From NCBI GenBank assembly GCA_003550325.1, contig QKWP01001984.1, positions 1-64,000 of the forward strand: DNA of 64,000 nucleotides. Direction: 5' to 3'. The translations under genes were made by a program, and so were the position numbers. Origin of the DNA: Gigaspora rosea. Taxonomy: Eukaryota; Glomeromycota; Glomeromycetes; Diversisporales; Gigasporaceae. The notes beneath the pieces are model-generated. The model was not told the DNA's origin. It ran no database searches and saw nothing but the letters and a program-made list of their open reading frames with translations. Of the stretch, positions 48,095-59,890 are shown piece after piece (the first letter of the stretch is position 1; every line of letters starts with the position of its first letter).

Positions 48095-48448
48095 CTTTTA
48101 GCCATTATAAATTTCTAAAATGTTGAACAAAACTGCAGAATGTTGAGTAGTTACAAGTTAAATTAGAACATTTAGATAAGTATTATTCTTAGAGTTTAAA
48201 GGTGCTATGAATAAAGCTAGATTTTTCAATAAGTAGTTTTTTATATAACTTAAATAGTTTTTAACAAATTTAGTTTAAATAAATAGTTTTTTTAGATGAG
48301 TAGTTTTTTTGTCAAGTGTTTTTTTTAGATAAGTAGTTTGTTAGACAAGTAGTCTTTTGACAAGTAGTTTTTAAATAGATAGTTTTTAAATAAGTAATTT
48401 TTAGTCAAGTCAAAACTAAAACAATTCAAATGAGTTAATCAGAATCTA
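48095..48448. repeat. ~15-bp minisatellite (AAGTAGTTTTTTAGAT)
   Basis: Between 48232 and 48412 the word AAGTAGTTTTT recurs about ten times with spacing of 12-20 bp. Flanks show nothing else. Confidence 0.75.
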
Positions 48449-48597
48449 CAGTGTAGACAACCTAGTTCCAACTAATAAAAATTTTTAGCAACCAAATTCA
48501 GATTTTATTTTTTATTTATATGAAGAGACCAATTTGACAATTTAGCTAATATTTATATATAAAGTAGCAAATTTAAATTTTTAATATATAGTACAAA

Positions 48598-49038
48598 CAG
48601 TGTTTAAAATTTGATGTTCTCATGTTCTCATGAGAACACTAAATTTTTTTTAAGAACATTAATATTTAAAATAATGTTCTCTTATTTGAGAACATTTTGT
48701 ACTAATAAAATGTTCTCAGGATATTATTAGTATTAGTTTTTTTTACATATTTGAAGAAAAGATTTATAGTTGCAAAAAGTTAAATAAGCATCACATGATC
48801 AATTCAACTAATTTAAATGTTTCAAGTACTATTAAAATCAGAAAGCCTTTGTCTATAACTTTACTTAAAAGTCCAAGTTAGGTTATACAATAAAAATAAA
48901 AATATATACATATTTAAAAAAATAAAATTCTATATAATGAGAACAGTATGAGAACATTAAAAATTTTTTGAGGACATTAATACTCTAAATTTAGTTCATT
49001 TGAGAACATAATTTTGAATTTGAATTTTAAATACTGAT
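48598..49038. mobile_element. Nested TIR element rich in GAGAACA words
   Basis: CAGTGTTTAAAATTTGATG at the left pairs loosely with 'gaattttaaatactg' at the right. A 7-bp direct repeat TACAAAC lies at 48592-48598 and 49039-49045. The interior repeats 'atgttctcat' and 'gagaacatt' in both orientations. Superfamily open. Confidence 0.6.
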
Positions 49039-49044
49039 TACAAA

Positions 49045-49245
49045 CTTTCTCTATTCTGTCAAAAATGTTCTTTAAAAATTTTTATATATAAAAAATTTTT
49101 TAGATTTAGTTTTCAAAAAGTTATTATCAGCTAATCAAACTCTATAATAAAATTTACAAATGTTCTAGAAGATTTTGTTTGGTTTAGAGAGAATTTAATA
49201 GTGTTTAGATTAGAGAAGTTCAGATTAGAGAGAGGCAACTATATA
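49045..49245. mobile_element. TIR element, inverted copy of 3812-4015
   Basis: The reverse complement starts 'tatagttgcctctctctaatctgaac' and continues collinearly with 3812-4015. It sits between the GAGAACA element and the resumed family-B sequence. Confidence 0.6.
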
Positions 49246-49700
49246 TAAAAATAAATTTATTGTTTAAAGAGGCCAAATTTGCTTTTTTATATATATATAA
49301 AAGGTGACCAAATTTTATATTTAATTATAAAAATACTATAACTTCATCTTCTACAATTTTTTTTATAAATAGATTTAAAAAATTTAAAAATATGGAAGTA
49401 TTTAGCTTTTCTTGATTTAATATTTTAGAATAGTATTTTTGTTTAGTATTTTTTATAAAGAAGAATTAGCAATTTGAATATCAATAATTTTATTGGTTGG
49501 AACTAGGTTGTCAGCACTAACTATTAAAAAAAAGTTGAATGCTCAGAGATAATTGAATATATTAAAAAGTATCAAATTAAATATATATCATAATAGATTA
49601 TTAGAAATTATTTGAATTAGAATATAGTTAAAGTATATGTTTTAATTTTAATAAAATAGTCCAAAGAATAAATATAGACCTAATTTATTTATTAAACATA

Positions 49701-50120
49701 TCCGCGGATTTTTGGAATTTATTGTTAAAAATTCCAAAAATCTTTAATAGCGAATAACTTTTGTTTCACCAGTCCGTTTTTGATGAAATAACTATCAAAA
49801 TGTTCAGATTGATGAGACGACTCTATTGAACCCAAAACCGTTAAAATTCAATTACTGGATCCAGAGATCGTTAACGATTTGTGTCACTTCGGGTATTTAA
49901 GGATTGCAAAAAACCAATCCTTAAATACCTGAAGTGACACAAATCGTTAACTATCTCTGGATCCAGTGATTGAATTTTAGCGATTTTGGGTTCATTAGAA
50001 CCGTCTCATCAATGTGAACATTTTGGTAGTTGTTTCATAAAAAACGGACCAGTGGAACAAAAGTTATTCACTGTTAAAGATTTTTGGAATTTTTAATAGT
50101 AAATTCCAAAAATCCGCGGA
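49701..50120. mobile_element. 420-bp near-perfect palindrome with TCCGCGGA termini
   Basis: The two arms of about 205 bp are nearly identical in inverse: 'tccgcggatttttggaattt' pairs with 'aaattccaaaaatccgcgga', and 'atccttaaatacctgaagtg' meets 'cacttcgggtatttaaggat' around a roughly 14-nt centre at about 49910. TA borders both ends (49699-49700 and 50121-50122). Arms differ at perhaps fifteen places, so it is an old or mobile foldback rather than a fresh duplication. Confidence 0.9.
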
Positions 50121-50122
50121 TA

Positions 50123-51165
50123 TGATTACTATAATTAACTAATATGTAAAATTCAAATTTTATATCACAAACCAATGAACTTCTAATTACAATAATATTA
50201 ACTTATGATTTTAATAATTTAAATATACCAATTAATCAATAATTTTTATTCTCTAAAATTAAATTAAAGAACTTAAATAATTTATATAAATAATTTTTTA
50301 TACTTATCTACTAAATCAATACAAAGTTTAATGAACTCAAATAGTTAATAATCTCCAATCAATTAAAATGAATACAGTATTACTATTAGTTATTATAAAG
50401 TAACCATAAACCTAAACAAATAAATAATTTAACAAATGAAACTATACAATAAAATATCAAATCTGCTTCAAAAAATACCTTTTCACAAATAAAAATAATA
50501 TAAAATCATCAAATTAATATATAATCTATATACTATAAAATAGTTTTTCTAATTCTTATTACAATATCTTTAATGCATTAGCTTTTTGAAAATGTATTTT
50601 GTTGAAAGCTTTTACACTAGTAGAACTACTAAAATACTTTTAAACCAAAAAATATGTTAATTTAAGAAGAATCAGATAAAAGAAAACAAAATAATTGCAC
50701 ATATTCAAAAATATGATGATTTATATAAAGAAGATTATTTTTTATATTTATTTAGAATTTTTCTAACTATAACCCATAGTGATGATCACTATATCACGTG
50801 ACCATAAGGTTTATAAAATTTGTGTAACCAAACTGATATTTCATTGCATGTCACATGAACAAGTTGATCAACAACATGCATACACGTGAGTAATGAAATT
50901 TACAAGATTTGAGTAACCACATAGCCACGTGACCAGACCGACCGGCCTCAACGGGTCAAAAAAAATCGGCTTAGCTGACTTTTTTAATTTCACTAGGATT
51001 ACTAGTCATAGTATGCACATACATGCGTACAAGCCCAAAAATATTAAACAAATAAAAAAACTATATGTACGATGTATTAGTTATGTGGGATTACGATCTT
51101 TATTAAAGTAATTATCATTATACGTATACTGGACCACAACAATATCACAAAAAAAACTATAGTAC
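50123..51165. other. AT-rich DNA, no gene
   Basis: CACGTGACCA occurs at 50796 and 50921, with 'tttgtgtaaccaaa' (50819) and 'tttgagtaaccaca' (50908), so a degenerate direct duplication of about 90 bp is present. The 60-residue frame at 50929 is fortuitous. Confidence 0.5.
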
Positions 51166-51445
51166 AACGAAGTCATTTGCCTAATAGCCCAAACCCTAAC
51201 CCTATAATGAAAAACAACAATATTAGCATTTACGCTAACTTAACCTCCAAAAGGGAATAATTATAGAGTAGGAAGCATAATTTAGTGCTTAAACTCACCA
51301 ATAAAAAACAGCAATAAAACGAAGTCATTTGTCTAATAGCCCCAACCCTAACCCTATAATGAAAAAACAACAATATTAGTATTCACACTAATGCTAACTT
51401 TCAAAAGAGAATACTTATAGAAGTTAGAAGCATATACTTATCTGA
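51166..51445. repeat. Two-copy ~145-bp tandem repeat
   Basis: 'aacgaagtcatttgYctaat' through 'aaccctaaccctataatgaaa' and 'caacaatattag' appears at 51167 and 51319, head to tail, each ending near 'agaagcata'. Confidence 0.85.
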
Positions 51446-51788
51446 CGCCATATACCGGTAATAATGTTATATTGCTTCGCATTTAGAACATATCGGTCTA
51501 AAAAAATACAACTTATTATGATTAGTTATCTATCAAAATAATGACTAATTATAGTCATAAGTTTGATATTCCAAACAAAACTATTCTCAATTGAACTATT
51601 GTTAGCTTAGAATCAAGTTCATAATCAATATATAGTAATTGCAGTGCGCTATGAATCCTATCTTATCTTGTGCTTATATGTGCTCAAGTGCTATAGATCT
51701 AACTTATTATCTTGCTATTTACATTGTAAACTATGACAAGAGTGCTATAAATTCTACTTTTGCTGTTTACACATGCGCGCATTATGTC

Positions 51789-54395
51789 CTACATCACCAC
51801 ATACATTACATAGATATCTCCTTTTACTTTCTTTACATGGCTTTCTATGTTATTGTTTAGAGCATTACTACCATTCGAATCATTATTTACAAGAGGTGCT
51901 AGAGCATAACCATCATTCGAATCATTATTTACAAGAGGTGCTAGAGCATGACCATCATTCGAATTATTATTTACAAGAGGTGCTAGAGGTATTCTTAAAT
52001 TAGAATCTTGTGGATTAATTGTATGGTAGCTGTGTGTTGAAGCTTTATAACTTTGAGACTTGGAGGAGCTCTTCAATCTTTTTGTTGTAGGCCTCCCATG
52101 ATGTTTTGTAACTAAAGGATCCACTACGATTATTTGATCAGGTTGATCAAGTGAAATACTTTCACTGTTATTTTCAATTATAGACCTTTTTCGGTAATAA
52201 ACTGATTAATTATATTAATCAATTCATCATCACATCCAAGATCCAAGGCAACATTTAGAGCTTTCTTCATTTTGCCAAATCCATTGGCGTATCAGATTTT
52301 TTTGTTAATTATTCCCTGACTGTCTGCGTTTTCTATATTAGAACCTCAAAGTTGTTCAATTATATGAAGATCAGGAAGGTCAGGCACAATTATATTTGCA
52401 GTCATTTGTTGAAACATCGCAGAAATCTCAATGCCCTGCTGTTGCGAATCGTCTATCTCTTTATCCTGCTATTTATCTTTATACCAACGATGTGCAATTA
52501 ATCCAATGTGAAACTTTGCCGTTTTAGTATTCATCATTACTTGAAAATAATGAGCGCAGACAATGCCTCAATTGATGATAGCCATGCAAATACACAGATG
52601 TCACCGTCACTCAATAATACAATGTAATTTTTATAATTCACTGATAAGCACATGAGCTCCCAAATTTCAACTATATCGAGTAGGTCTTCCAAAAAACCGG
52701 CATCGAAGTCCAATTGAAAATTTTCCTAAATAAATAATAACAGTGAAGCTTTAAAGATAAATTGTTATAAATACATAAATAAATAACACTATACCTGTAA
52801 TTCATAGATATTGTTGCTTGGCCATAATTGTGCGCAATATAAGAGAGATCCATTAATTTGCTGCTGTTGAACTGCTAAAAATGTGGTGTTAAATATGCTT
52901 TTAATACTTCCAAAACATTTGGAAATATTGAATCAACAACCGATGGTGTTTGATTAGTAGGAAGGGAAGCCAAATAGTTATTGTGTCATGCCCATTTGGC
53001 TTCATTATCTAAAAGATGTTGTATATTTTCATTAAGGTTATGTAAAGAGCTAGTGCTTCTTATACCTTCCTTGATTAGTCGGTTCATTACTTCAACATGT
53101 TGGGTGCTTTGCATCCCTGCTGTAAAAACTTTTAGCTAATAACATCGTGCCCACGACTTTACACAACCTTGCAATGTCCTATTGAAATAAGCTTGAGTTT
53201 GAGGATATTTATTTACTAAATGTGTCCACCTTCTATTAAAATCTTCCTCAAACGTGCTATTTCTTGTATGCAAAAATTCCTTGTAGAACTCATCAAACTG
53301 GCTTCCAAGCTTAATTTGCAGGTTTTTGCGAACATTCTCCTGAATGTGAAAAATGCATAAAAAATAACATGTAGTAGGTAGCTTTGATGCAAGAGCGCTA
53401 CTTAGTGCAGAATTAGCATCAGAAAATAATGCTATTGGTGATATGTTATTTGTCGCATTAATAAGACACTCAAAAAACCATTCATGTGCCTCAGTAGTTT
53501 CATCGTCAGATAGTGCTTGGGCCACCAACTGACTCTTTGTATTATTATCAACTACTACTAAAAGCGTGAGATACATATCAAACCAATCCGGTTTGCATGT
53601 GTTATTTGTTTGCACAATATCGATATAACGAATAATACACTGTTGTTGAGTTGGAGACATCTAAAATACTCCTGCCAACCGATTATTGTATGGGTCCATT
53701 CGAATATTAATAATCCAATTAGGGTCCTGATTTTTTAATTGTAATAAATATTCGATAAACAGCTGTGATTCTCCATGACGTTGACAAAAAGGCAATCGAA
53801 ACTTTTGAACGGCATTATAAAGATCACGTGGATTAATTATATGATCAGCAAATTCAGTAGTCAATAAAGGTAATATCTGCTTAGAGCCCATATTTCCCTT
53901 TGTGATATAAAATTCAATTTTTTCCATGATTTCTAAAGGCAGCTTTTGATATTTGGGAGCGTATAGTGCAACATCCGGTTGCATATGGTGATTATGTTCA
54001 CCTATTATACTTGTTATTATTACAACTGCCAATGTTTTTGGCTTCGAGAGATTTATGTGCCATGGGCACAATATTTTTTCAGAATTTCGATGTCGCTGCC
54101 TTGAAAGATCAACTACTTGGTTTCTAACAGTTTCGCTGGAATGCGTGCACTCAAAAGTACGTCACCTAATATTACCATTATCTTTTGTCGCTACCCTTTT
54201 TTGACGTAAAGAAAAGCCTTTAGCTTTAGCATAATTATTAAGATACGCTTCAGCTAAGTCCCACGACAGATACAAATTTCCAACTACAAGCTCAAGGTTC
54301 TGTTCGTCATCTAATTCATTTTCCAATGCATTTAATGCTTCATTTGCTATAGAAAGATCTAAGTCCACGTCTACAATTTTTGTAGTTTCGCTCAA
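51789..54395 (-). pseudogene. MULE transposase relic (FAR1-type)
   Basis: Reading down from 54395: an acidic amino terminus, 'LSWDLAEAYLNNYAKAKGFS' (54275-54216), then after an in-frame TGA a FAR1/WRKY-type zinc region ('FECTHS', 'LCPWHINLSK', 'IGEHNHHM'). Then 'RHGESQLFIEYLLQLK' and 'AGVF' with a stop where Trp is usual. The MULE catalytic region (53660-53136) has 'QTNNTCK' where D-N-T is expected, so the first catalytic Asp reads Asn. It continues with 'VVVDNNTKSQLVAQAL', 'FSDANSAL' (second Asp kept), 'CIFHIQENV' and 'FEEDFNRRW'. Then 'FTAGMQSTQHVEVMNRLIK', a SWIM-like 'CAHYFQVMMNT' (about 52565) and a tail 'DPLVTKHHGRPTTKRLKSSS' with three 14-residue repeats. At least five stops or frameshifts. 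Terminal repeats were not found. Confidence 0.82.
51868..51990 (-). repeat. 42-bp in-frame repeat in the MULE C-terminal tail
   Basis: Three units of 42 bp encode APLVNN(N/D)SN(D/G) with a variable end, preserving the reading frame. Typical of replication slippage in a coding tail. Confidence 0.9.
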
Positions 54396-55065
54396 AGAAC
54401 TATTTGAACCTTCTGAAAGGTTTGTATTAAAAAAACCATTAGAAAGACCAATTTGCAGTTTGAATGCATTAACAAAAGAATAATACTACATTCTCACCTT
54501 CCATAATTTCACTTGTAGACGCGTCACTAGCGATATTATTACAAGACATAAGAAGCCAGCACCAACTTTAAAGAATTCAGCAATTACAACGTAAAGGAGG
54601 AAATACAATTCAGCACTACGAAGTACAAAAAAAACACACATGCAGTGAACAAAATTAGTAAAAGAAGCAAGTGAGAAGCGATCATGACAATTTACTATCA
54701 GTAATGCGAAACATATTATTAATACGACGCGTCTTAAAGCAATAAATAATACCACAGTAACTGAAACAATAGTATAACGAAAAAAAAATACAATACCGAA
54801 CCGATAAACAACAGAGACGTGAAACAGTAAAGTAGTATACTTCAAGTAAGTGGAAGCTTGAATCCTGTAATTCAGTGAAAAGTATTTTAGCACGACACGT
54901 CGCTAAAGCCCGAAAAAAAACTGCAACTATAATAAAGACGGTAAGGTAACAGAAAAGATATGCTAACGAAAGGGCAAGTAATAAGAACGTAATTGCAATA
55001 AATTAAGCAATGTAAAAAGAAAAGAAGTTAAGTTAACACTATCGATCGTAAAACACGATCATGTA
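54396..55065. other. Region 5' of the MULE relic
   Basis: A/C-richer than average plus-strand text with scattered 'acgacgcg' and 'cacgacacgtcg' (54722, 54892). The 135-residue minus-strand frame at 54486-54893 is Phe/Val-rich with no recognisable domain; fortuitous. Possibly includes the MULE terminal region, but no partner was found. Confidence 0.45.
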
Positions 55066-55162
55066 TCGTACATATATCTAGTATTATCACGTGTACATAT
55101 TCTAGTATTATCACGTGTACGTATATCTAGTATTATCACGTGTACGTATATCTAGTATCACG
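55066..55162. repeat. 25-bp minisatellite (TATCTAGTATTATCACGTGTACG)
   Basis: Four tandem units containing TATCACGTGTAC. The palindromic CACGTG sits in each unit. Followed by the palindrome GGTGATTATCACC at 55169. Confidence 0.9.
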
Positions 55163-56154
55163 TGTCTATGGTGATTATCACCATGGGTTAATTTAATAAT
55201 TATTTATTTTTTTATATTTTTTGATTTGTAAAAAGCTAATCAATAAATTTTTTTAAGGAATACTATATATTGTACTAAGATTTTGTGTACAATTTTTAAT
55301 TGTAATCTCATTATTTTGTATAATTTGTAAAGTTCATATAATAAAATTTTAAATATAACAAATCACATGACTATTAGTATATCAAACATTTAATTTCCTT
55401 AGTCACTTTTGAGAAATAGCCAAAGTAAATTAAATTAATTTATATAAAAATAAATAGAATTTATATATATTTTATATGTATATAAATAATAATTAAATTT
55501 TATATAAAATTTATATAGCATATGCATAAAAATTCTGTTTACTTTGGGTTTGTAAACCTATATAAAAGTTTATCTAACTATGGTAGAAATAGGCTTCTTG
55601 AAAAAGGTTTATTACTTTTAAAATTTGGTTTAGTTGGACTAATCTACCAAGCTTCTGATAACTATATTTGTATATAGCTCATATATCTGTAATCATTTTA
55701 GGTTCGAACTTCAATTATTGATTATCTGCAATAAATATTAATTTTTGCAAAAATGAATGTACTGTATCCAACAAAATTTAGCAATATTTATTAGAAAAGT
55801 TTTTATAGTGCAGATCTGTGCAGATTTTTTAAAAAAACAATTATTAAAAATTAATGCAGATCTGTGACCCTGCTAGCGATTATTGAAGAAATTTTTTTAA
55901 TTTTCTGCACAGATTTAATTTTTTGCACAGATTTTTAACAATAAACAATTCAATTATTTGTGCAGATTGTAAAAATAACCAAAAAGCAAATAATAATAAG
56001 TTACTATATACTTGTTTAAATATTAAATACTAGCTAAATTTTTTATATATTAAAAGAATATATTTGAATATTCATATATTTTTATTAATAAAATAAATTA
56101 TTACAAATACTTAATATTGGTCAATTATAAATTTCAGAAATGACTGTTGCTAAC
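55163..56154. other. AT-rich DNA with a short dispersed repeat
   Basis: 55380-55510 repeats 7850-7972 in the same orientation. 55810-55970 has several 'tgcagatctgtg' and 'ttgcacagattt' words. No gene. Confidence 0.5.
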
Positions 56155-56375
56155 TTTCACCCTAGGTGATATCATCTTGTTCGGAAGTCGGGTCGGAAGT
56201 CAGGTTGGAAATAGGGTCGGGAGTCGGTCAAAAGTACGAGAACAATACCGGAAAATAAGATCAAATTTCAATTCACGTGATCTTCAATCAGCAGCTGGCC
56301 AATTAAAAATCAGGCTCAGTATAAACCACATTTATTATAAAAACTAGTTGCTCGCTACGGCTATCGCCTCCGCTC

Positions 56376-56450
56376 CGCTCCTTTATCCTAACCCATACCC
56401 TAACCCTAAACTTAACCCGAACCTTACCTAACCCTAACCCAAATTCTAAC
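56376..56450. repeat. Interstitial telomere-like (CCCTAA) tract
   Basis: 'cctaacccataccctaacc' followed by 'ctaaacttaacccgaacct' and 'tacctaaccctaaccc' inside the element at 56155-57667, parallel to the tract at 39719-39925. Confidence 0.75.
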
Positions 56451-57394
56451 ATTAATTTTTTTGTTACATGAATAGAAATTGATTCTATGCTCTGTCAATT
56501 TCGGACACTAAGTTGAAAGAATTTTTTTTATTAAATAAAATCGAACTTGAACTACATCAGTATATAGGGGAGCCCAAAGCAAAAGGATGCTTCAGGCCAA
56601 CCAATCAAATTTTGAAATTTTATAGAATAGCCAAATAGCAAATGAATATTTTTATAAAAACAATATTTAATAGTTAAATCTATTAATAAAAAAGTACATA
56701 ATTTTGTCTAATTATTTTGATACTATTATATAAATGATAATCATATACCAATTTTGGACATGATTTTCTCAAAATCATGTGATTGTCCCGAAGCATCCTT
56801 TTGCTGTGGGTTCCCCCATATTATCTAACTAGCACTAATTCTTACCCCATACTCTAACTCTAACCCTATAGGACAACGTATCAAAATAAACCAAAATTTC
56901 GTCATTAGTCGCGATATTAAAAATACCTTGTACCGAAGTTATGTAAGAATCGGTACCATAATGATGACACCAAAGCGACGATACCAACTAATGACACTAG
57001 CCCAACGACGAAAAACATCAAAACCGTTATCTAAAAGCCAAAAAAATAAAGCACTATTAAGTGCCACACCAACAAACGATAGCCAAAAAAATTAAAGGAA
57101 CCAAAAAACAACAACATGGCACTAAAAAAAGCAAAACATACCAAAAGTGAAATGCCACGAACTAAAAAACAAAAGCTCAAAAGTAAATGCATTGTAACTA
57201 TACTCTAACGATCTAATCACTAACTAATGGCACAGCAAGCAATGCAATTGCATATACGAAGCACTAACAAACGATGAACAAGAAAGTTGAAGGCACCAAA
57301 AAACAATAATGCGACACTGAAAAAAAGCAAAACGTACATAACTAAAAAAAAGAAAGGTCAAAAGTAAAATGCATTCCAACTATACGATACCGAA

Positions 57395-57480
57395 GCAATA
57401 ACACCAAAGCGACGACGACACCAAAGCAACAACAACACCAAAGCAACGACGACACCAAAGCGACAATACCAACAAAACCG
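57395..57480. repeat. ~17-bp repeat (ACACCAAAGCRACGACG)
   Basis: Five or so imperfect tandem units, with further units near 56966. A/C-rich strand asymmetry. Confidence 0.75.
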
Positions 57481-57667
57481 TATCTAAAAGCCAAGAAAAG
57501 AGAAATCGCGTAAGTTAATATATGGCTAAACTAAAAGCAACTACAATAAAAAAAAAGAAATACTGTAAAAAAAAAAAATACTTATAGATCTGATGTTGTG
57601 TAATAGTGTGATCATGTAAACAATGACGATCTTTACCCGACATAGGTGATATCACCTAGGGTGAAAA

Positions 57668-58575
57668 CTAGTTATAATCTTCAGAAAAATAATAAAAAAT
57701 AATATATTTTTATTAAGAAATAATATAATGTTCACCATAGGTGATTATCACCTGTGATCTACAATGCATAAATAAAAATAAATCATTTTATTAAAACAAA
57801 AAATAAACTTTTTTAAGGGTAGAGTGTAATAACGTCATTTCTATTATGAAACTTATTGTTATAATCATTGGTAATACAAAATCTCTAATACTAATATGTA
57901 TTGAATAAGCATGATGGAAAGTCCTTTTGATTGGCTATTGTGATACAATTAATGTAGATCATTACACAAATTATTTATATTAGTTTTAGAGTACTCCCTA
58001 TATGAAAACGTAATCACTCATATGACAAGTGGCTAAGCACGCAACCTATGGTCAAATAATTTTCAGAATACGTTGGTCTTTTGCTTTACAAGCAGTTAGT
58101 GGATTTAATCCCATATAATCCCATTCCCAGGGAACTATTACTAATGCCGCATGTTTGCTACTAGCATAATAGTATATAGCTAAGTAGGTTCGTGAATTCT
58201 TTAGCTTTTTTTTCAAATGCATTATTTCAACAACTAAAATAGTCTTGTACTCGAGATGACAGAGTACTTACAAGAGAGTTCTGAATAATATAAGGCATAA
58301 GAACTGTGTAAGTATAAAAAAAACGATTGAAAGTTGTTAGTTTTTTGTATTTTTTTTGTTACTTTTAGTGCTTCAACGTCTAATATAATTTTTAAATTAT
58401 AAATTAAGATCCGAATATACTTAGATGAAAGATAATTTCAAACAGGAAAGAAAATAGGTTGGTACGAGTATAGCATAAGTATTGTCAATTATAAAAAAGG
58501 CAATTGAATGGTAATTAAATTTGCTAAGTGTTACTTTTAAAGTGTTTGGCCAATATAATTTTGTTGAGGTATAAT
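57668..58575. other. AT-rich DNA, nothing recognised
   Basis: Apart from GGTGATTATCACC at 57736, no repeat pairing and no gene noticed. Confidence 0.5.
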
Positions 58576-59614
58576 ACTTTGCTGAAACCTAAAAAAATTA
58601 AATATGTTTTTATAATAAACCAATAATGTTTTTAAAATATAATAAGTATATTTTTATAAAAAAAAATATTTTAAAAATATATTTATAATATATTAATAAT
58701 ATAATAAAAAAATTTTAAATAAAAATAAAAATTTATAAAACTATTTTAATATATAATAAAAATATAATAAAACCATTTTTTTAAAATATATTATTACAAT
58801 AATATTAAAAATATCAATAAAATATTATAAAAATATTATTATTATATTTTAAAAATTACTTAAAATAAATTTTTTAAAAATATAATAATAATATTTTTAT
58901 AATATTTTTAATAATATTAGAATAATGTTTTAATTATATTTTAAAAATTACTTAAAATAAATTTTTTAAAAATATAATAATAATATTTTTATAATATTTT
59001 TAATAATATTATAAAAATATTATTATTATATTTTAAAAATTACTTAAAATAAATTTTTTAAAAATATAATAATAATATTTTTATAATATTTTTAATAATA
59101 TTATAAAAATATTATTATTATATTTTAAAAATTACTTAAAATAAATTTTTTAAAAATATAATAATAATATTTTTATAATATTTTTAATAATATTATAAAA
59201 ATATTATTATTATATTTTAAAAATTACTTAAAATAAATTTTTTAAAAATATAATAATAATATTTTTATAATATTATTAAAAATATTATAAAAATATTATT
59301 ATTATATTTTTAAAAAATTTATTTTAAGTAATTTTTAAAATATAATAATAATATTTTTATAATATTTTATTGATATTTTTAATATTATTGTAATAATATA
59401 TTTTAAAAAAATGTTTTTATTATATTTTTATTATATATTTAAAATAGTTTTATAAATTTTTATTTTTATTTAAAATTTTTTTATTATATTATTAATATAT
59501 TATAAATATATTTTTAAAATATTTTTTTTTATAAAAATATACTTATTATATTTTAAAAACATTATTGGTTTATTATAAAAACATATTTAATTTTTTTTTA
59601 GGTTTCAGCAAAGT
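58576..59614. mobile_element. 1.04-kb AT-only palindrome with a central 90-bp tandem array
   Basis: ACTTTGCTGAAACCT at the left pairs with AGGTTTCAGCAAAGT at the right. The arms (about 58576-58860 and 59330-59614) remain complementary base for base over long stretches ('taataaaccaataatgtttt' with 'aaaacattattggtttatta'). The centre is about five tandem units of roughly 90 bp built on 'aattacttaaaataaatttt' and 'ataataataatatttttata', themselves nearly self-complementary. Between the termini there is almost no G or C. Confidence 0.9.
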
Positions 59615-59701
59615 TTAAAAAAAAATAAACAAATCATTGTAAAAACTTTTAGGTTAGGGTTAGTATAAAAGGTTTACTAGGAAATTCTTAATTTTCTTTG
59701 T

Positions 59702-59890
59702 ATATATATGCAAAATTTTATGCTGAACAAGTTTACTTAGTCGAATTAGAAAGGTTGTCTTATCAAAATTTAGAGATATTCGCAATTTTTCATTTTTTTA
59801 ACTCATTTTTTGACGATTTCTCTAAATTTTATTAAGACAACCTTTCTAAGTTAACTAAGTAAACTTGTTCAGCGCTAAATTTTGCATATA
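59702..59890. mobile_element. Foldback MITE, ~190 bp
   Basis: 'tatatgcaaaattttatgct' and 'gaacaagtttacttag' pair with 'ctaagtaaacttgttcagcg' and 'ctaaattttgcatata'. Inside, 'agaaaggttgtcttat' pairs with 'attaagacaacctttct'. No target duplication resolved. Confidence 0.8.

Larger units (their letters stand above)
48449..49518. mobile_element. MITE family B, inverted copy with two nested insertions
   Basis: CAGTGTAGACAACCTAGTTCC at the left and GGAACTAGGTTGTCAGCACT at the right match the termini of 42220-42640 in opposite orientation. Family sequence runs to about 48590 and resumes at about 49246. The gap holds the elements at 48598-49038 and 49045-49245. Confidence 0.8.
56155..57667. mobile_element. 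TIR element with TTTCACCCTAGGTGATATCA termini, 1.5 kb
   Basis: Left TTTCACCCTAGGTGATATCA pairs exactly with right TGATATCACCTAGGGTGAAA. AACT occurs outside both ends if the element is read as TTCACCC...GGGTGAA. Interior: GGTCGG-rich patch at 56180-56230, telomere-like CCCTAA tract at 56376-56450, then A/C-rich text full of ACCAAAGCGACGAC words (56940-57480). A related AGGTGATTATCACC palindrome follows at 57734. No coding frame; superfamily unassigned. Confidence 0.75.

Noticed and set aside
54486..54893. 135-residue minus-strand frame, Phe/Val-rich, upstream of the MULE relic
   Set aside because: No domain, hydrophobic composition expected from A/C-rich antisense DNA, and no splice link to the transposase.
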